DNA of 64,000 nt from Marispirochaeta sp. (GTDB lineage Bacteria > Spirochaetota > Spirochaetia > JC444 > Marispirochaetaceae). Below, piece by piece: positions 39,308 through 48,031 of this stretch. The stretch is from positions 496,001-560,000 of the forward strand of contig NZ_OY764211.1 of the NCBI RefSeq assembly GCF_963668165.1, written 5' to 3'. Numbering within the stretch: the first letter of the stretch is position 1; every line of letters begins with the position of its first letter. Position numbers and translations under genes: made by a program. Under the pieces are notes generated by a model, which was given only the letters and a program-made list of their open reading frames with translations, was not told the DNA's origin and did not search any database.

Positions 39308-41254
39308 GTGTTTATCGAGGTTGCCCTTAACCTTCCTCTTAACAAAACATTTACCTACAAGCTGCCGGAAGATTCCGTGGTAAGCACTGGATACAGGGTA
39401 GAAGTAGACTTTCGCAGACGAAAGGTTATTGCATTTGTTCTGTCTGTCTCTCCCGATCCGCCCTCTGGTGATTTTAAGGTGAAGGAGATTCTCCGTCCCC
39501 TTGACGATGAGCCGATTTTTGGCGAAAGCGAGGTTGATCTTGCTCAATGGACGGCCAGACGCTATTTTTCATCCATCGGGGAAGTCCTGGGCAGCATGCT
39601 TCCGGGAGGGAAAAAAGAGAGCAGCATGCCCTCCATTCTTCCGGAAGATGACGTTCCGATCTCTCAGTTTGAACTTTCTGATGAACAGCAAAAAGCTGTT
39701 CGGGCAATTCTGGATACGGATACCCGGCCGGTTTACCTGTACGGTATAACCGGATCCGGTAAAACAGCTGTTTTCTTTTCCGCGGCCAGGGATGTTTTGC
39801 AGCGGGGAGGAGGTGTTATCTACCTGGTTCCGGAGATATCCCTGACCCATCAGCTTGTACGGGAGGCGGTGGCCCGCTTTGGCGATACCGTATCGGTCTG
39901 GCACTCCAGGATTACCCCGTCTCAACGCCTGAAAGAGTGGAAACGTATCCGTTCAGGAGAGGCAAGGCTTGTTATCGGCGCCAGAAGCGCAGTTTTTGCT
40001 CCTCTTGAAGATCTGGGACTGATTATTATTGACGAAGAGCATGAGAACTCCTATAAATCCGGTTCGACTCCCCGTTACCATGCACGACAGATTGCCATGT
40101 ACAGGATGAAGAAGAGCACTGCCGCCCTTGTTATGGGAAGCGCGACTCCTTCGGCAGAAGCGGCTTATTTGATGGAGCAGGGAGTGCTGCGTACCCTGCA
40201 TCTGACCCGGCGTCTTGCCGGTGGGGCGCCTCCGGCAATGAAGATTGTGGATATGCGGGGCGAGAAGGGGATTATAAGTGCGGAATTATCCGCCGCCCTC
40301 AAAAACACCCTGGCCGACAAGCGCCAGGCGATCCTGTTTTTAAACCGCCGCGGATTTTCCTACTTTTTTCACTGTAAAAGCTGCGGTTACGAAATGCGCT
40401 GCGAACACTGTTCGGTATCCCTGACGTTCCATAAATCCCGAGGCATTATGCTGTGCCATTACTGTGGGTATCAGACTCGTCCGGTCCAGGTCTGCCCTGA
40501 ATGCGGCTCTCTGGATGTCGGTTACTCCGGCTACGGTACTGAGGGTATTGAATCGGAGATTGCTTCTCTTTTTCCCGAAGCCCGGGTAGCCAGGGTGGAT
40601 ACCGATTCGGTATCCAGAAAGGGCAGCCTGAAAAAAAATCTGGCAGATTTCAAGCAGGGAAAACTGGACATTCTTCTGGGGACGCAGATGGTGGCCAAGG
40701 GTTTGAATTTCCCCGGAGTTCGGCTCGTGGGGATTGTAATGGCTGATACTACCCTGATGCTGCCGGATTTTCGGGCCGCCGAGAGGACCTTTGCCCTGCT
40801 GACTCAGGTGGCAGGAAGGGCGGGTCGTTTTCATCCCGATGGAGAGGTGCTTATACAGACTTACCATAACCAGTCACCGGCTATTCAGCTGGCGGCTGAG
40901 GGCCGCCAGAACGAATTTTACCGGAAGGAACTCATGGTACGGAATAGCCTCAGGTTTCCGCCCTTTGCCCGCCTGATTCGGATTCTCTTTCGGGGAAAAA
41001 ACAGGGAAAAGGTGCAGGATGCTGCGGATATCTTCTGCTCCTATATGGAGCGGGACCTTCCTCCAGGTATCGATCTACTGGGCCCCAGCGAGGCCCCGCT
41101 GGCGGTTATTTCCGGCAACTATCGTGTCCACAGTATCCTGCGGGGAGGGGATTTCTCCGTACTCTACGATTTTTGCCGCTTTTTTCTTGAACGGGTGGAG
41201 ACCCCCGGCGGAGTCTACAGAGAGGTAGATGTCGATCCGGTTAACCTGTTATAG
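39308..41254 (+). CDS. priA: primosomal replication protein PriA
   Basis: A 3'-5' helicase that reloads the replisome at collapsed forks. About 648 residues from the GTG at 39308. Features: N-terminal DNA-binding part (FIEVALNLPLNKTFTYKLPED), Walker A YGITGSGKT, DEEH box IIDEEHENSY, zinc clusters (CKSCGYEMRCEHC, CHYCGYQTRPVQVCPEC) and GTQMVAKGLNFPGVRLVGIVMADT. The GTG start is chosen because the family begins here; a longer frame overlaps the glycosylase gene. It is the last gene of the folP-to-priA block. Confidence 0.94.
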   Translation: MFIEVALNLPLNKTFTYKLPEDSVVSTGYRVEVDFRRRKVIAFVLSVSPDPPSGDFKVKEILRPLDDEPIFGESEVDLAQWTARRYFSSIGEVLGSMLPGGKKESSMPSILPEDDVPISQFELSDEQQKAVRAILDTDTRPVYLYGITGSGKTAVFFSAARDVLQRGGGVIYLVPEISLTHQLVREAVARFGDTVSVWHSRITPSQRLKEWKRIRSGEARLVIGARSAVFAPLEDLGLIIIDEEHENSYKSGSTPRYHARQIAMYRMKKSTAALVMGSATPSAEAAYLMEQGVLRTLHLTRRLAGGAPPAMKIVDMRGEKGIISAELSAALKNTLADKRQAILFLNRRGFSYFFHCKSCGYEMRCEHCSVSLTFHKSRGIMLCHYCGYQTRPVQVCPECGSLDVGYSGYGTEGIESEIASLFPEARVARVDTDSVSRKGSLKKNLADFKQGKLDILLGTQMVAKGLNFPGVRLVGIVMADTTLMLPDFRAAERTFALLTQVAGRAGRFHPDGEVLIQTYHNQSPAIQLAAEGRQNEFYRKELMVRNSLRFPPFARLIRILFRGKNREKVQDAADIFCSYMERDLPPGIDLLGPSEAPLAVISGNYRVHSILRGGDFSVLYDFCRFFLERVETPGGVYREVDVDPVNLL

Positions 41255-41263
41255 TCCTATGAA

Positions 41264-41292
41264 TTGACCCCGCCTCTGCTTTTCGGTACTAT
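41264..41292 (+). promoter_or_regulatory. def promoter (leaderless layout)
   Basis: TTGACC (41264-41269), a 17-base spacer and TACTAT (41287-41292). ATGs follow at 41299 and 41302, 6 and 9 bases after the -10 box. Confidence 0.65.
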
Positions 41293-41298
41293 TTCCTT

Positions 41299-41793
41299 AT
41301 GATGAATATTGTTACACTTGGCGATGATGTTCTGCGGGAAAAGAGCACAAGAGTAGAAGAGTTTGACCAGAACCTGAGTCGTTTGATTGAAGATATGCAT
41401 AATCTTCTGCGGGGGCAGGGCATTGGCCTTGCTGCGCCTCAGGTTGGAATCTTAAAACGGTTTTTTATTTGTCAGCCCGAAGGTCATAAATTATGGGTTT
41501 TTATTAATCCGGAAATAACCCTGACCTCGGAAGAACAGGTTGACTACGAGGAGGGTTGTCTGAGTATCCCCGGTATCTGGTCCGACGTTGTCCGTCCGTC
41601 CCAGGTGCAAGTTCAGGCCTTTAATGAAAAGGGCCGTCCCTTTCGGGTCGACGCCGATGGAATACTGGCCCGGGTTATTCAGCACGAACTTGATCATCTG
41701 AACGGCGTCCTGTTCATTGACCATTTATCCCAGGTGAAACGTGACAAAGCGGTCAGGGAGTACGATAAAAGGAATGCCAAAACACAGGTATGA
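41299..41793 (+). CDS. def: peptide deformylase
   Basis: A metalloenzyme that removes the formyl group from new protein N-termini. The 164-residue protein has the three family motifs: GIGLAAPQVG, EEGCLSIP (metal Cys) and QHELDHLNG (two metal His). It begins with ATG-ATG directly after a sigma-70-like promoter, so the mRNA is probably leaderless. The stop overlaps the fmt start (ATGA); the def-fmt pairing of formyl removal and addition is conserved in bacteria. Confidence 0.96.
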   Translation: MMNIVTLGDDVLREKSTRVEEFDQNLSRLIEDMHNLLRGQGIGLAAPQVGILKRFFICQPEGHKLWVFINPEITLTSEEQVDYEEGCLSIPGIWSDVVRPSQVQVQAFNEKGRPFRVDADGILARVIQHELDHLNGVLFIDHLSQVKRDKAVREYDKRNAKTQV

Positions 41794-42740
41794 AGATCCT
41801 TTTTGCCGGAACTCCGGAGATAGCTCTGCCCTGTCTGGAACTCTTATACCGTGAAGGGTATATTTCAGGAGTTTTAACCAGTCCCGATGCCTCAAAAGGC
41901 CGGGGAAGAATCCTTGTCCCTTCGCCGGTTAAGGCCAGGGCTCTTGAACTGGGGCTGCCGGTCTTTACCCCTCAACGTCTGGGAAAGGAAGCCAGAGAAG
42001 AGATTGCAGGGATCGATGCCGACCTGTTGGCCGTGGTAGCCTACGGAAAAATATTCGGTCCCCGTTTTCTTGAGCTGTTTCCCCTGGGGGGAATTAACCT
42101 GCACCCCTCGCTTCTGCCGCAGCACAGAGGTCCCGCACCCCTGCCTTTTACCATCCTGAATGGTGACCGGGAGTGGGGTTTGACTGTACAGAAGATCGCC
42201 TTGGAGACGGACGCCGGGGATATACTCCTGCAGAAAAGGCATTCTCTGGAGGGGACAGAAACAACCGGAGAACTCACCGCTAAAGCAGCCAGTGAGGGAT
42301 CCGAAGCCATGCTGAAGGCGGTTAGGGGCCTCGAGGACGGTTCGCTGCAGGCTGTTCCTCAGCGTCACCAGGATGCGAGCTATTCCCGGCTGCTAAGTAA
42401 AGAGGACGGCATTATCGACTGGCATCAGCCGGCGGAGCATATTTCCCGCATGGTTCGTGCATTCAATCCCTGGCCCGGGGCTTACACGAGCTTTCAGAAC
42501 CAGAAGCTTACCATCTGGGAGGCACAGGTTATACCGGAAAACAGCGGTGCCGACAGTGGAAAAGTTACGGCAGTAGACAGGAAGAGGGGAATTTTGATAC
42601 AAACTGGAGAAGGTCTCCTCGCTGTCCGGGCACTGCAGTTGCAAGGAAAAAAACACCTTCCATGGCAATCCTTCGTTAACGGCGTACGGGGGATCGAAGG
42701 ATCGATTCTTGGAGGAACCAATGAAGAACTTCGTCGGTAA
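41790..42740 (+). CDS. fmt: methionyl-tRNA formyltransferase
   Basis: Formylates initiator Met-tRNA from 10-formyl-THF. The 316-residue protein has ILFAGTPEIALPCLELLY, GVLTSPDASKGRGRILVPSPVK, LLAVVAYGKIFGPRFLELFPLGGINLHPSLLPQHRGPAPLPFTILNGD (catalytic Asn-His region), ETDAGDILLQ and a C-terminal domain with IDWHQPAEHISRMVRAFNPWPGAYT. Translationally coupled to def by a 4-base overlap, and overlaps the PASTA gene by 20 bases. Confidence 0.96.
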   Translation: MKILFAGTPEIALPCLELLYREGYISGVLTSPDASKGRGRILVPSPVKARALELGLPVFTPQRLGKEAREEIAGIDADLLAVVAYGKIFGPRFLELFPLGGINLHPSLLPQHRGPAPLPFTILNGDREWGLTVQKIALETDAGDILLQKRHSLEGTETTGELTAKAASEGSEAMLKAVRGLEDGSLQAVPQRHQDASYSRLLSKEDGIIDWHQPAEHISRMVRAFNPWPGAYTSFQNQKLTIWEAQVIPENSGADSGKVTAVDRKRGILIQTGEGLLAVRALQLQGKKHLPWQSFVNGVRGIEGSILGGTNEELRR

Positions 42741-43752
42741 ATTACGATCACTACTTCCCAGCGAGAACGATTCTCCCGAACATCGCTATTTCAAAACAGT
42801 AATTTTTCTTGCCCTGGGAACAATTATACTTATGCTGCTGGCGGGATTTGTTACCTTTATGGTAACAATACGGGGGCCGGAACAAACCATGGTACCGAAT
42901 GTAATCGGCAATGATCTGGAAAACGCCCTGGTTGCTCTGCAGGAAAAGGAGCTCTATCCTCATCTTCAGCTTCGTTATTCATCAACCCCTGCGGACAAGG
43001 GTACCGTTCTTGAACAGGATCCCAATCCCGGTGCAATAGTCAAGGCTAAATCAAAAATTGTGCTGCGGGTAAGCAAGGGATCAATCATCGAGCGTATTGA
43101 TAACTATGTAGGATGGAATATAGAAGACCTGGAGATACATCTGAAAAGTCTTGTATCGGTTCACGGCCCCATGCTCTCGATTAAAGAGCCGGTGCAGCGG
43201 ATTTATAACGAACTGGCGGAAGGGACAATTCTTTCCCAGTCACCGGAGCCGGGAACAGAGATAACGACGCAGACAGCCCTTGAACTGGTTGTCAGTCGGG
43301 GACCGCAGACCGGGACTATTCTTGTGCGGGATTATACCGATATGCCCTATATGGAGGCGGTTGAGTCGCTGATTCGACAGAATATCTACTTTACGGTTTC
43401 AGCCCGTAATGCGGACCAAAATGAGGATGCGGGGATAGTAGTATCCCAGAACCCGGCCCCGGATGCAGATGTTCCCCGTGAGTCCCTGCACCAGCTTGTA
43501 ATTACCCGTCCGGAAGATTTGCCGGAAGACCATGTTTTCGGTATCCTTGAAAAGAGTCTTCCCAATTACTCCATTCCGGCCACCATAACCATAGATGCCG
43601 TTTCACCTGAGGGTGTACGGAAAACCCGGCTGGAGTTACAGCACAAGGGAGGACTCCTCTCTATTCCCTATCTGGAACCGGAGAACACAGTTCTGCTTAT
43701 TCTTATCGAAGGCACCGAACGGATTCGTTTCACGGTAAAAGAGGAGAACTGA
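42721..43752 (+). CDS. membrane-anchored PASTA-domain protein
   Basis: The 343-residue protein has a cytoplasmic N-terminus, one membrane segment (TVIFLALGTIILMLLAGFVTFMV) and three consecutive PASTA domains (VPNVIGNDLENALVALQEKELYP, YVGWNIEDLEIHLKSLVSV and YTDMPYMEAVESLIRQNIYF, each ending with an SQ/EQ-P-x-PG element). A small C-terminal domain follows. PASTA domains bind peptidoglycan fragments; here they lack the kinase or penicillin-binding domain they usually accompany. ATG 42721 has ggagg upstream. It overlaps fmt; rpe follows after 3 bases. Confidence 0.88.
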   Translation: MKNFVGKLRSLLPSENDSPEHRYFKTVIFLALGTIILMLLAGFVTFMVTIRGPEQTMVPNVIGNDLENALVALQEKELYPHLQLRYSSTPADKGTVLEQDPNPGAIVKAKSKIVLRVSKGSIIERIDNYVGWNIEDLEIHLKSLVSVHGPMLSIKEPVQRIYNELAEGTILSQSPEPGTEITTQTALELVVSRGPQTGTILVRDYTDMPYMEAVESLIRQNIYFTVSARNADQNEDAGIVVSQNPAPDADVPRESLHQLVITRPEDLPEDHVFGILEKSLPNYSIPATITIDAVSPEGVRKTRLELQHKGGLLSIPYLEPENTVLLILIEGTERIRFTVKEEN

Positions 43753-43755
43753 CAG

Positions 43756-44418
43756 ATGGCTCCCTTGATCGCACCTTCAGTTCTTTCCGCAGATTTTACC
43801 GATATTGCCGGCGCTGTACGCCTGATAGAGTCGAGCGGAGCTGACTGGGTACATCTGGATGTGATGGATGGCTCCTTTGTGCCGCCGATTACCTTTGGCA
43901 GCCAGATGGTCCGGGATATCCGCGCCATAACCGATCTTCCCCTGGATGCCCATCTTATGGTTGACAATCCGGAAAAACAAATCGAGAGTTTTGCTGCCGC
44001 CGGGGCGGATTATATTACTGTGCATGCCGAAGCAACGGTCCATCTCCATCGAATTCTCCAGAGCATTCGGGACCTGGGGGTTAAACCCGGTGTATCCATA
44101 GTCCCGTCTACTCCGGTAGAAAGTCTCGGAGAAATCCTGCATGAGGTTGATCTCGTCCTGATAATGTCGGTAAACCCCGGTTACGGTGGCCAGAAGCTTA
44201 TTCCTTCGAGCCTGGCAAAGGTGGAACGACTTGTACAGCTGCGAAAAGAAAAATCTCTATCTTACCTGGTGTCCATTGACGGCGGGGTTAACCGCAGCAC
44301 AATAGAGAGCGTTCAAAAAAGCGGAGTCGATGTAGTTGTTGCCGGCAGCGCCTTCTTCAACTCTGAAGATCCAGCCGCTGAAGTATCTGTTCTGCGGGGT
44401 CGTGACCGCTTTCTTTAA
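43756..44418 (+). CDS. rpe: ribulose-phosphate 3-epimerase
   Basis: Interconverts ribulose-5-phosphate and xylulose-5-phosphate. The 220-residue TIM barrel has IAPSVLSADFTDIAGAVRLIESSGADWVHLDVMDGSFVPPITFG, DAHLMVDNPEKQIESF, VSIVPSTPVESL, VDLVLIMSVNPGYGGQKLIP, SIDGGVNRSTI and VVAGSAFFN. All metal-binding His/Asp motifs are present. The start follows the PASTA stop by 3 bases. Confidence 0.96.
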   Translation: MAPLIAPSVLSADFTDIAGAVRLIESSGADWVHLDVMDGSFVPPITFGSQMVRDIRAITDLPLDAHLMVDNPEKQIESFAAAGADYITVHAEATVHLHRILQSIRDLGVKPGVSIVPSTPVESLGEILHEVDLVLIMSVNPGYGGQKLIPSSLAKVERLVQLRKEKSLSYLVSIDGGVNRSTIESVQKSGVDVVVAGSAFFNSEDPAAEVSVLRGRDRFL

Positions 44419-44470
44419 CGGTAATGCCGGCTCGCTTATTTGTCGAAAAGTAAAGCGGGGGTATATAGGT

Positions 44471-45430
44471 GTGACAGGAACCAGAAAAAATGCTCTTTTT
44501 TTATGCATATTGACTCTTATAATTCTGCCTGGTGCTGTTATGCTGGAGGCAGAGATTCCTGCGGCAATCGAACATGGGATACGGTCGTATCAGAATGGAA
44601 AGTTTGCAGAAGCTTTACGAAGTTTCCGCAGCGTGCTGACGGATACGCGCCTGGAGGATCATCAGGATGATGCCTATTTCTGGATGGGAAAGACCTATAT
44701 CGCCATGGGAGAATACGAAGAAGCTGCCAGTAATATCGAGTATTTTCTCTCGTCTTTTCAAGACAGTCCTTTAAAGGCGGAGGGACTCTACCAGAAGGGC
44801 AGGCTGCTGTATCTTCAGCGGGATTTTGATCCGGCAATACAGGTTCTTTACAGTTTTATTAAGCAGTATCCGGAGGATCTGTATGTAGCCAATGCGTATT
44901 TCTGGATTGGAGAATCCCTGTACAGTATTGGGCACTTTGATGAAGCTGAAGAGGTCTTCCGGTATATAGATGAAGAGTATCCCTCAAGTTATAAAATAGA
45001 AGCTGCCCGTTTCAGACTGCAGCTTATACAGTTTAAATACCGTGAAAACGAACTGGTTAAACTCCTTAAAATCAGTCACGAGGAGTATCTGAAGGCCGTA
45101 GAGGAGTTTATTCAGCGGGAGAAAGCCTATGAGCAGGCCTTGTCGGAGTACCAGAAGCGTTTAGCTGTCGTACTCTCTGATGATCTTCAGGAAGAGCTTG
45201 ACCGGCTGAATGCCAGGGTCAAGGAGCAGGAAATAAAAATCAGCCAGTTGGAAGATCAAAACAGGCAGCTGCGTAGTCAGACCGGCAGCGAAGCCCCCGG
45301 ACAGGATACTACCGCATCCCGTGTTTCTCCCACAGATACCGATGTAATTCGCGAACTGTTGAATATGAAGGCAGAGGCTCTGGAATTAAAAGAATATTAT
45401 CTGGGTTTGATTGAACGGAGCGGTCAATAA
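44471..45430 (+). CDS. exported TPR protein with coiled coil
   Basis: The 319-residue protein has a signal peptide (MTGTRKNALFLCILTLIILPGAVMLEAE, GTG start at 44471). It has tetratricopeptide-like repeats (AIEHGIRSYQNGKFAEALRSFRSVL, DAYFWMGKTYIAMGEYEEAASNIEYFL, AEGLYQKGRLLYLQRDFDPAIQVLYSFI, ANAYFWIGESLYSIGHFDEAEEVFRYI). A coiled coil (LNARVKEQEIKISQLEDQNRQLRSQ) and a C-terminal helix follow. The architecture resembles CpoB/YbgF-type or BamD-like envelope helpers, but no specific assignment is justified. It is followed directly by an exported protein and another TPR protein. Confidence 0.75.
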   Translation: MTGTRKNALFLCILTLIILPGAVMLEAEIPAAIEHGIRSYQNGKFAEALRSFRSVLTDTRLEDHQDDAYFWMGKTYIAMGEYEEAASNIEYFLSSFQDSPLKAEGLYQKGRLLYLQRDFDPAIQVLYSFIKQYPEDLYVANAYFWIGESLYSIGHFDEAEEVFRYIDEEYPSSYKIEAARFRLQLIQFKYRENELVKLLKISHEEYLKAVEEFIQREKAYEQALSEYQKRLAVVLSDDLQEELDRLNARVKEQEIKISQLEDQNRQLRSQTGSEAPGQDTTASRVSPTDTDVIRELLNMKAEALELKEYYLGLIERSGQ

Positions 45431-46470
45431 TGATGCTGACAAAAACAGGGCGCTTTACGGTTTATCTGCTCATTTTACTCATGCCTGTTCTGCTCTACTC
45501 ACTGGAACTTGAATCAGGCAGGGTACGTCTGGAAATTGATGAGAAAAGCGGGAGCTTTACCCTTGTTTCTATTTCCGAAGGTCAGCAAAATCCCCTGCCG
45601 TTGCTGTATTCAGACGATCCACGAACTACCGGCTTCAGCCTTGCAATCAACAACCGTATTTATAATCTGCAGTCCAGCTCGGATTTTATACGGGAAACTA
45701 TCCGTGAACCTGGACGTATTGGCAGTATATGGACTTCCAGACAGCTTGAAATTCGCCAGGAATTCAGGATTATTCGCTCTGCATCTTCCGATGTGAATAA
45801 TGGAATTGTTATACAGTTCGGGCTTAGAAATATCTCCAGTCAGAATCTGACTGTCGGGCTGCGTTACCTGCTGGACACTTATCTTGGTGAAAACAATGGT
45901 AATGCACATTTTGTTACATCCGATAATCGCTCTATCGTTAATGAGACTGGACTATCGCCTCCGTTTCCCTCCTATATTCTCTCGTCCCGGGGACAATCTG
46001 TGAGCAGAGGACTTATGATCATGCTGCGGGGACCTGGACTCACTCCCCCTGATTCCGTAATTTTTGCCAACTGGAAACGGCTGAACGAGAGCGGCTGGTC
46101 CTATACTGTCAGCACTTCCAGAAGTTTCACGAGTCCGCCCTACTCAATTAATGATTCCGCTGTTGCTCTTTTCTACAATCCTGCTCCCCTGCAAGCCGGG
46201 GAGGAACGAACCATTATTCTTGCAATGGGAGCATACGCAGAAGGAGGGTACCGGCCGGATTCACAAAACATCAGCGATAGAATAGCAGATATGCTTGCCG
46301 AAGAAACAGAAACGGGTGATCCTGCACAGGAGGTTGCTCTTTTGCGTGAGCTCATAGCAGAAATCGATCAGCTTATGGAGAGTGAACAAGGGGTCCCGGA
46401 AGAAAAAATCGTATTGCTGCGGCAGCTCCTTGCTGCTTTAAAAGAGCGACGGGTTGAATTTAAAGATTAG
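45430..46470 (+). CDS. exported protein of unknown function
   Basis: The 346-residue protein has a signal peptide (FTVYLLILLMPVLLYSLELES). A large beta-rich region follows (for example VRLEIDEKSGSFTLVSISEG, FGLRNISSQNLTVGLRYLLDTYLGEN, WSYTVSTSRSFTSPPYSINDSAVALFYNPAPLQAGEERTIILAMG). The C-terminus is helical and charged. The beta region resembles carbohydrate-binding or galactose-mutarotase-like sandwiches in general look only. I do not recognise a family. Its start overlaps the upstream TPR stop (AATAATGATG), and a TPR membrane protein follows after 9 bases, so the three likely work together in the envelope. Confidence 0.65.
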   Translation: MMLTKTGRFTVYLLILLMPVLLYSLELESGRVRLEIDEKSGSFTLVSISEGQQNPLPLLYSDDPRTTGFSLAINNRIYNLQSSSDFIRETIREPGRIGSIWTSRQLEIRQEFRIIRSASSDVNNGIVIQFGLRNISSQNLTVGLRYLLDTYLGENNGNAHFVTSDNRSIVNETGLSPPFPSYILSSRGQSVSRGLMIMLRGPGLTPPDSVIFANWKRLNESGWSYTVSTSRSFTSPPYSINDSAVALFYNPAPLQAGEERTIILAMGAYAEGGYRPDSQNISDRIADMLAEETETGDPAQEVALLRELIAEIDQLMESEQGVPEEKIVLLRQLLAALKERRVEFKD

Positions 46471-46479
46471 GCTTGATTA

Positions 46480-47565
46480 ATGGATCCAGTTCTATCTGCT
46501 GCGGAAAAACTCTATTTTCGAGGTAAATACAGCAAAGTGCTGCGGATGCTGGAACCTCAGGTCTTCCAGTACAGAGACAGCTATCGTTTTTACCTGCTCC
46601 TCGGCTACTCCTGCCTGTATACAGGGGATTTCGGCGGTGGTTTTTCTTACCTCCGACGGGCCGAGCAGCTGAGTCCGGAGGATACTTCAGCGAACCTGGG
46701 GCTGGCCCTTGTGCTGGCTAAGAGGGGAGAAACGGAAGAGGCAATTCGCATCTGGCTGTCCATTCTTGAAAATAAGGGTGAGCTAAAGGAAGCCCAGAGA
46801 GGGCTCAAACTGATACAGGATGCCGAAGAGTTCAGCCAGATTGCAATGCGGCTGGAAGAAGAAAAGCTGGACCGATATCTTCGGTATCCCAGAAAGAAGA
46901 AAAGATCCTGGGAAAAAATCCTGATTGTTCTGCTTCTTCTTGGGGCCGCTGTTTTTGCTGCTGTACACTTCAATGTTTTTGAATTTCGCAGCGAGGATGA
47001 CCGGCGACCGGAGATCGCCGGAATAGACTTCTTTTCATCAAATGATTCGACTGAAGACGAGGCCGCTGCATATATCCTGAGCGAGGCGGAAGTAAGAGCA
47101 CTTACCGAAGAGATTCTCGCTCTTATGAATAATTACCGGGACAACCTGGCCCGTAGAGAGATAAATCGTCTTATGTTATCGAACGCTTCTGAAGATATAA
47201 AAGAAAAGGCGCGATATCTTATTCAGTATATTCAGGAACCGAATTTCGCGACTTTAAAGGATACCTTTTCTTTTTCTGAAGTTACTTCCGCACCCTTTTT
47301 ACACGAGGGATGTTACATTTCATGGAAAGGAAAAAGTGCGAACATCATAACTGAAAATGACGCCATCTATTTTGATCTTTTAGTTGGATACCACGATGAT
47401 CTTCTGCTTGAAGGAGTTGTACCTGTACGTCTGGATTTCCCGGTTTTCCTGGAAGAAAACAAAAAGGTGGAAGTTCTTGCAAAGATAATTATTCCGCATA
47501 ACAGGACCACCGGAGAAAGAAGCTTTCGGCTTGAGGGTGTCTCCATTCACAAGCTGGTAGAGTAA
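46480..47565 (+). CDS. TPR membrane protein of unknown function
   Basis: The 361-residue protein has N-terminal TPR units in the cytoplasm (AAEKLYFRGKYSKVLRMLEPQVFQY, YRFYLLLGYSCLYTGDFGGGFSYLRRAEQL, TSANLGLALVLAKRGETEEAIRIWLSIL). A basic patch (RKKKRSW) precedes one membrane segment (KILIVLLLLGAAVFAAVHFNVF). A predicted periplasmic domain of about 190 residues follows, with an acidic start and a beta-rich end. Topology suggests a link between cytoplasmic TPR partners and the envelope. dtd follows. Confidence 0.65.
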   Translation: MDPVLSAAEKLYFRGKYSKVLRMLEPQVFQYRDSYRFYLLLGYSCLYTGDFGGGFSYLRRAEQLSPEDTSANLGLALVLAKRGETEEAIRIWLSILENKGELKEAQRGLKLIQDAEEFSQIAMRLEEEKLDRYLRYPRKKKRSWEKILIVLLLLGAAVFAAVHFNVFEFRSEDDRRPEIAGIDFFSSNDSTEDEAAAYILSEAEVRALTEEILALMNNYRDNLARREINRLMLSNASEDIKEKARYLIQYIQEPNFATLKDTFSFSEVTSAPFLHEGCYISWKGKSANIITENDAIYFDLLVGYHDDLLLEGVVPVRLDFPVFLEENKKVEVLAKIIIPHNRTTGERSFRLEGVSIHKLVE

Positions 47566-47580
47566 AAAATTGAGAAAAAT

Positions 47581-48030
47581 ATGAGAGCCGTAGTTCAACG
47601 GGTAAAATCCGCACGGGTTGAGGTCGAATCAGAAACAGTAGGACAAACAGGAGAGGGTATCCTCGTATATCTTGGTGTCGGTGTGGAGGATACCGAAAAG
47701 GATCTGAAGTATTTGTCGGACAAGGTTGCCAACCTCCGCGTATTCCCCGATGAATCCGGAAAAATGAATATCTCGGTATCAGAAAAAAAGGGCGGAATCC
47801 TGGTGATCAGTCAATTCACCCTTTTTGCTGACGCGCGTAAAGGTAGACGTCCATCTTACAACAATGCTGCAACTCCAGATAAAGCCAGAACACTTTACGA
47901 GGGCTTTGTAAATTCCTTGAAAGAAAAAGGTCTTACAGTGGCTACCGGAATATTTCAAGCACGTATGAATGTAATAAGTCTGAACGACGGACCCGTGACG
48001 ATCTTACTGGATTCGCATAAACAATTCTAG
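47581..48030 (+). CDS. dtd: D-aminoacyl-tRNA deacylase
   Basis: Hydrolyses D-amino acids from tRNA. The 149-residue protein has [40 protein letters not shown], the catalytic motif [26 protein letters not shown], and the cross-subunit GP-containing motif [21 protein letters not shown] near the end. The start lies 15 bases after the TPR gene stop. It converges on the WD40-like gene with one base between stops. Confidence 0.95.
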   Translation: MRAVVQRVKSARVEVESETVGQTGEGILVYLGVGVEDTEKDLKYLSDKVANLRVFPDESGKMNISVSEKKGGILVISQFTLFADARKGRRPSYNNAATPDKARTLYEGFVNSLKEKGLTVATGIFQARMNVISLNDGPVTILLDSHKQF

Positions 48031-48031
48031 A

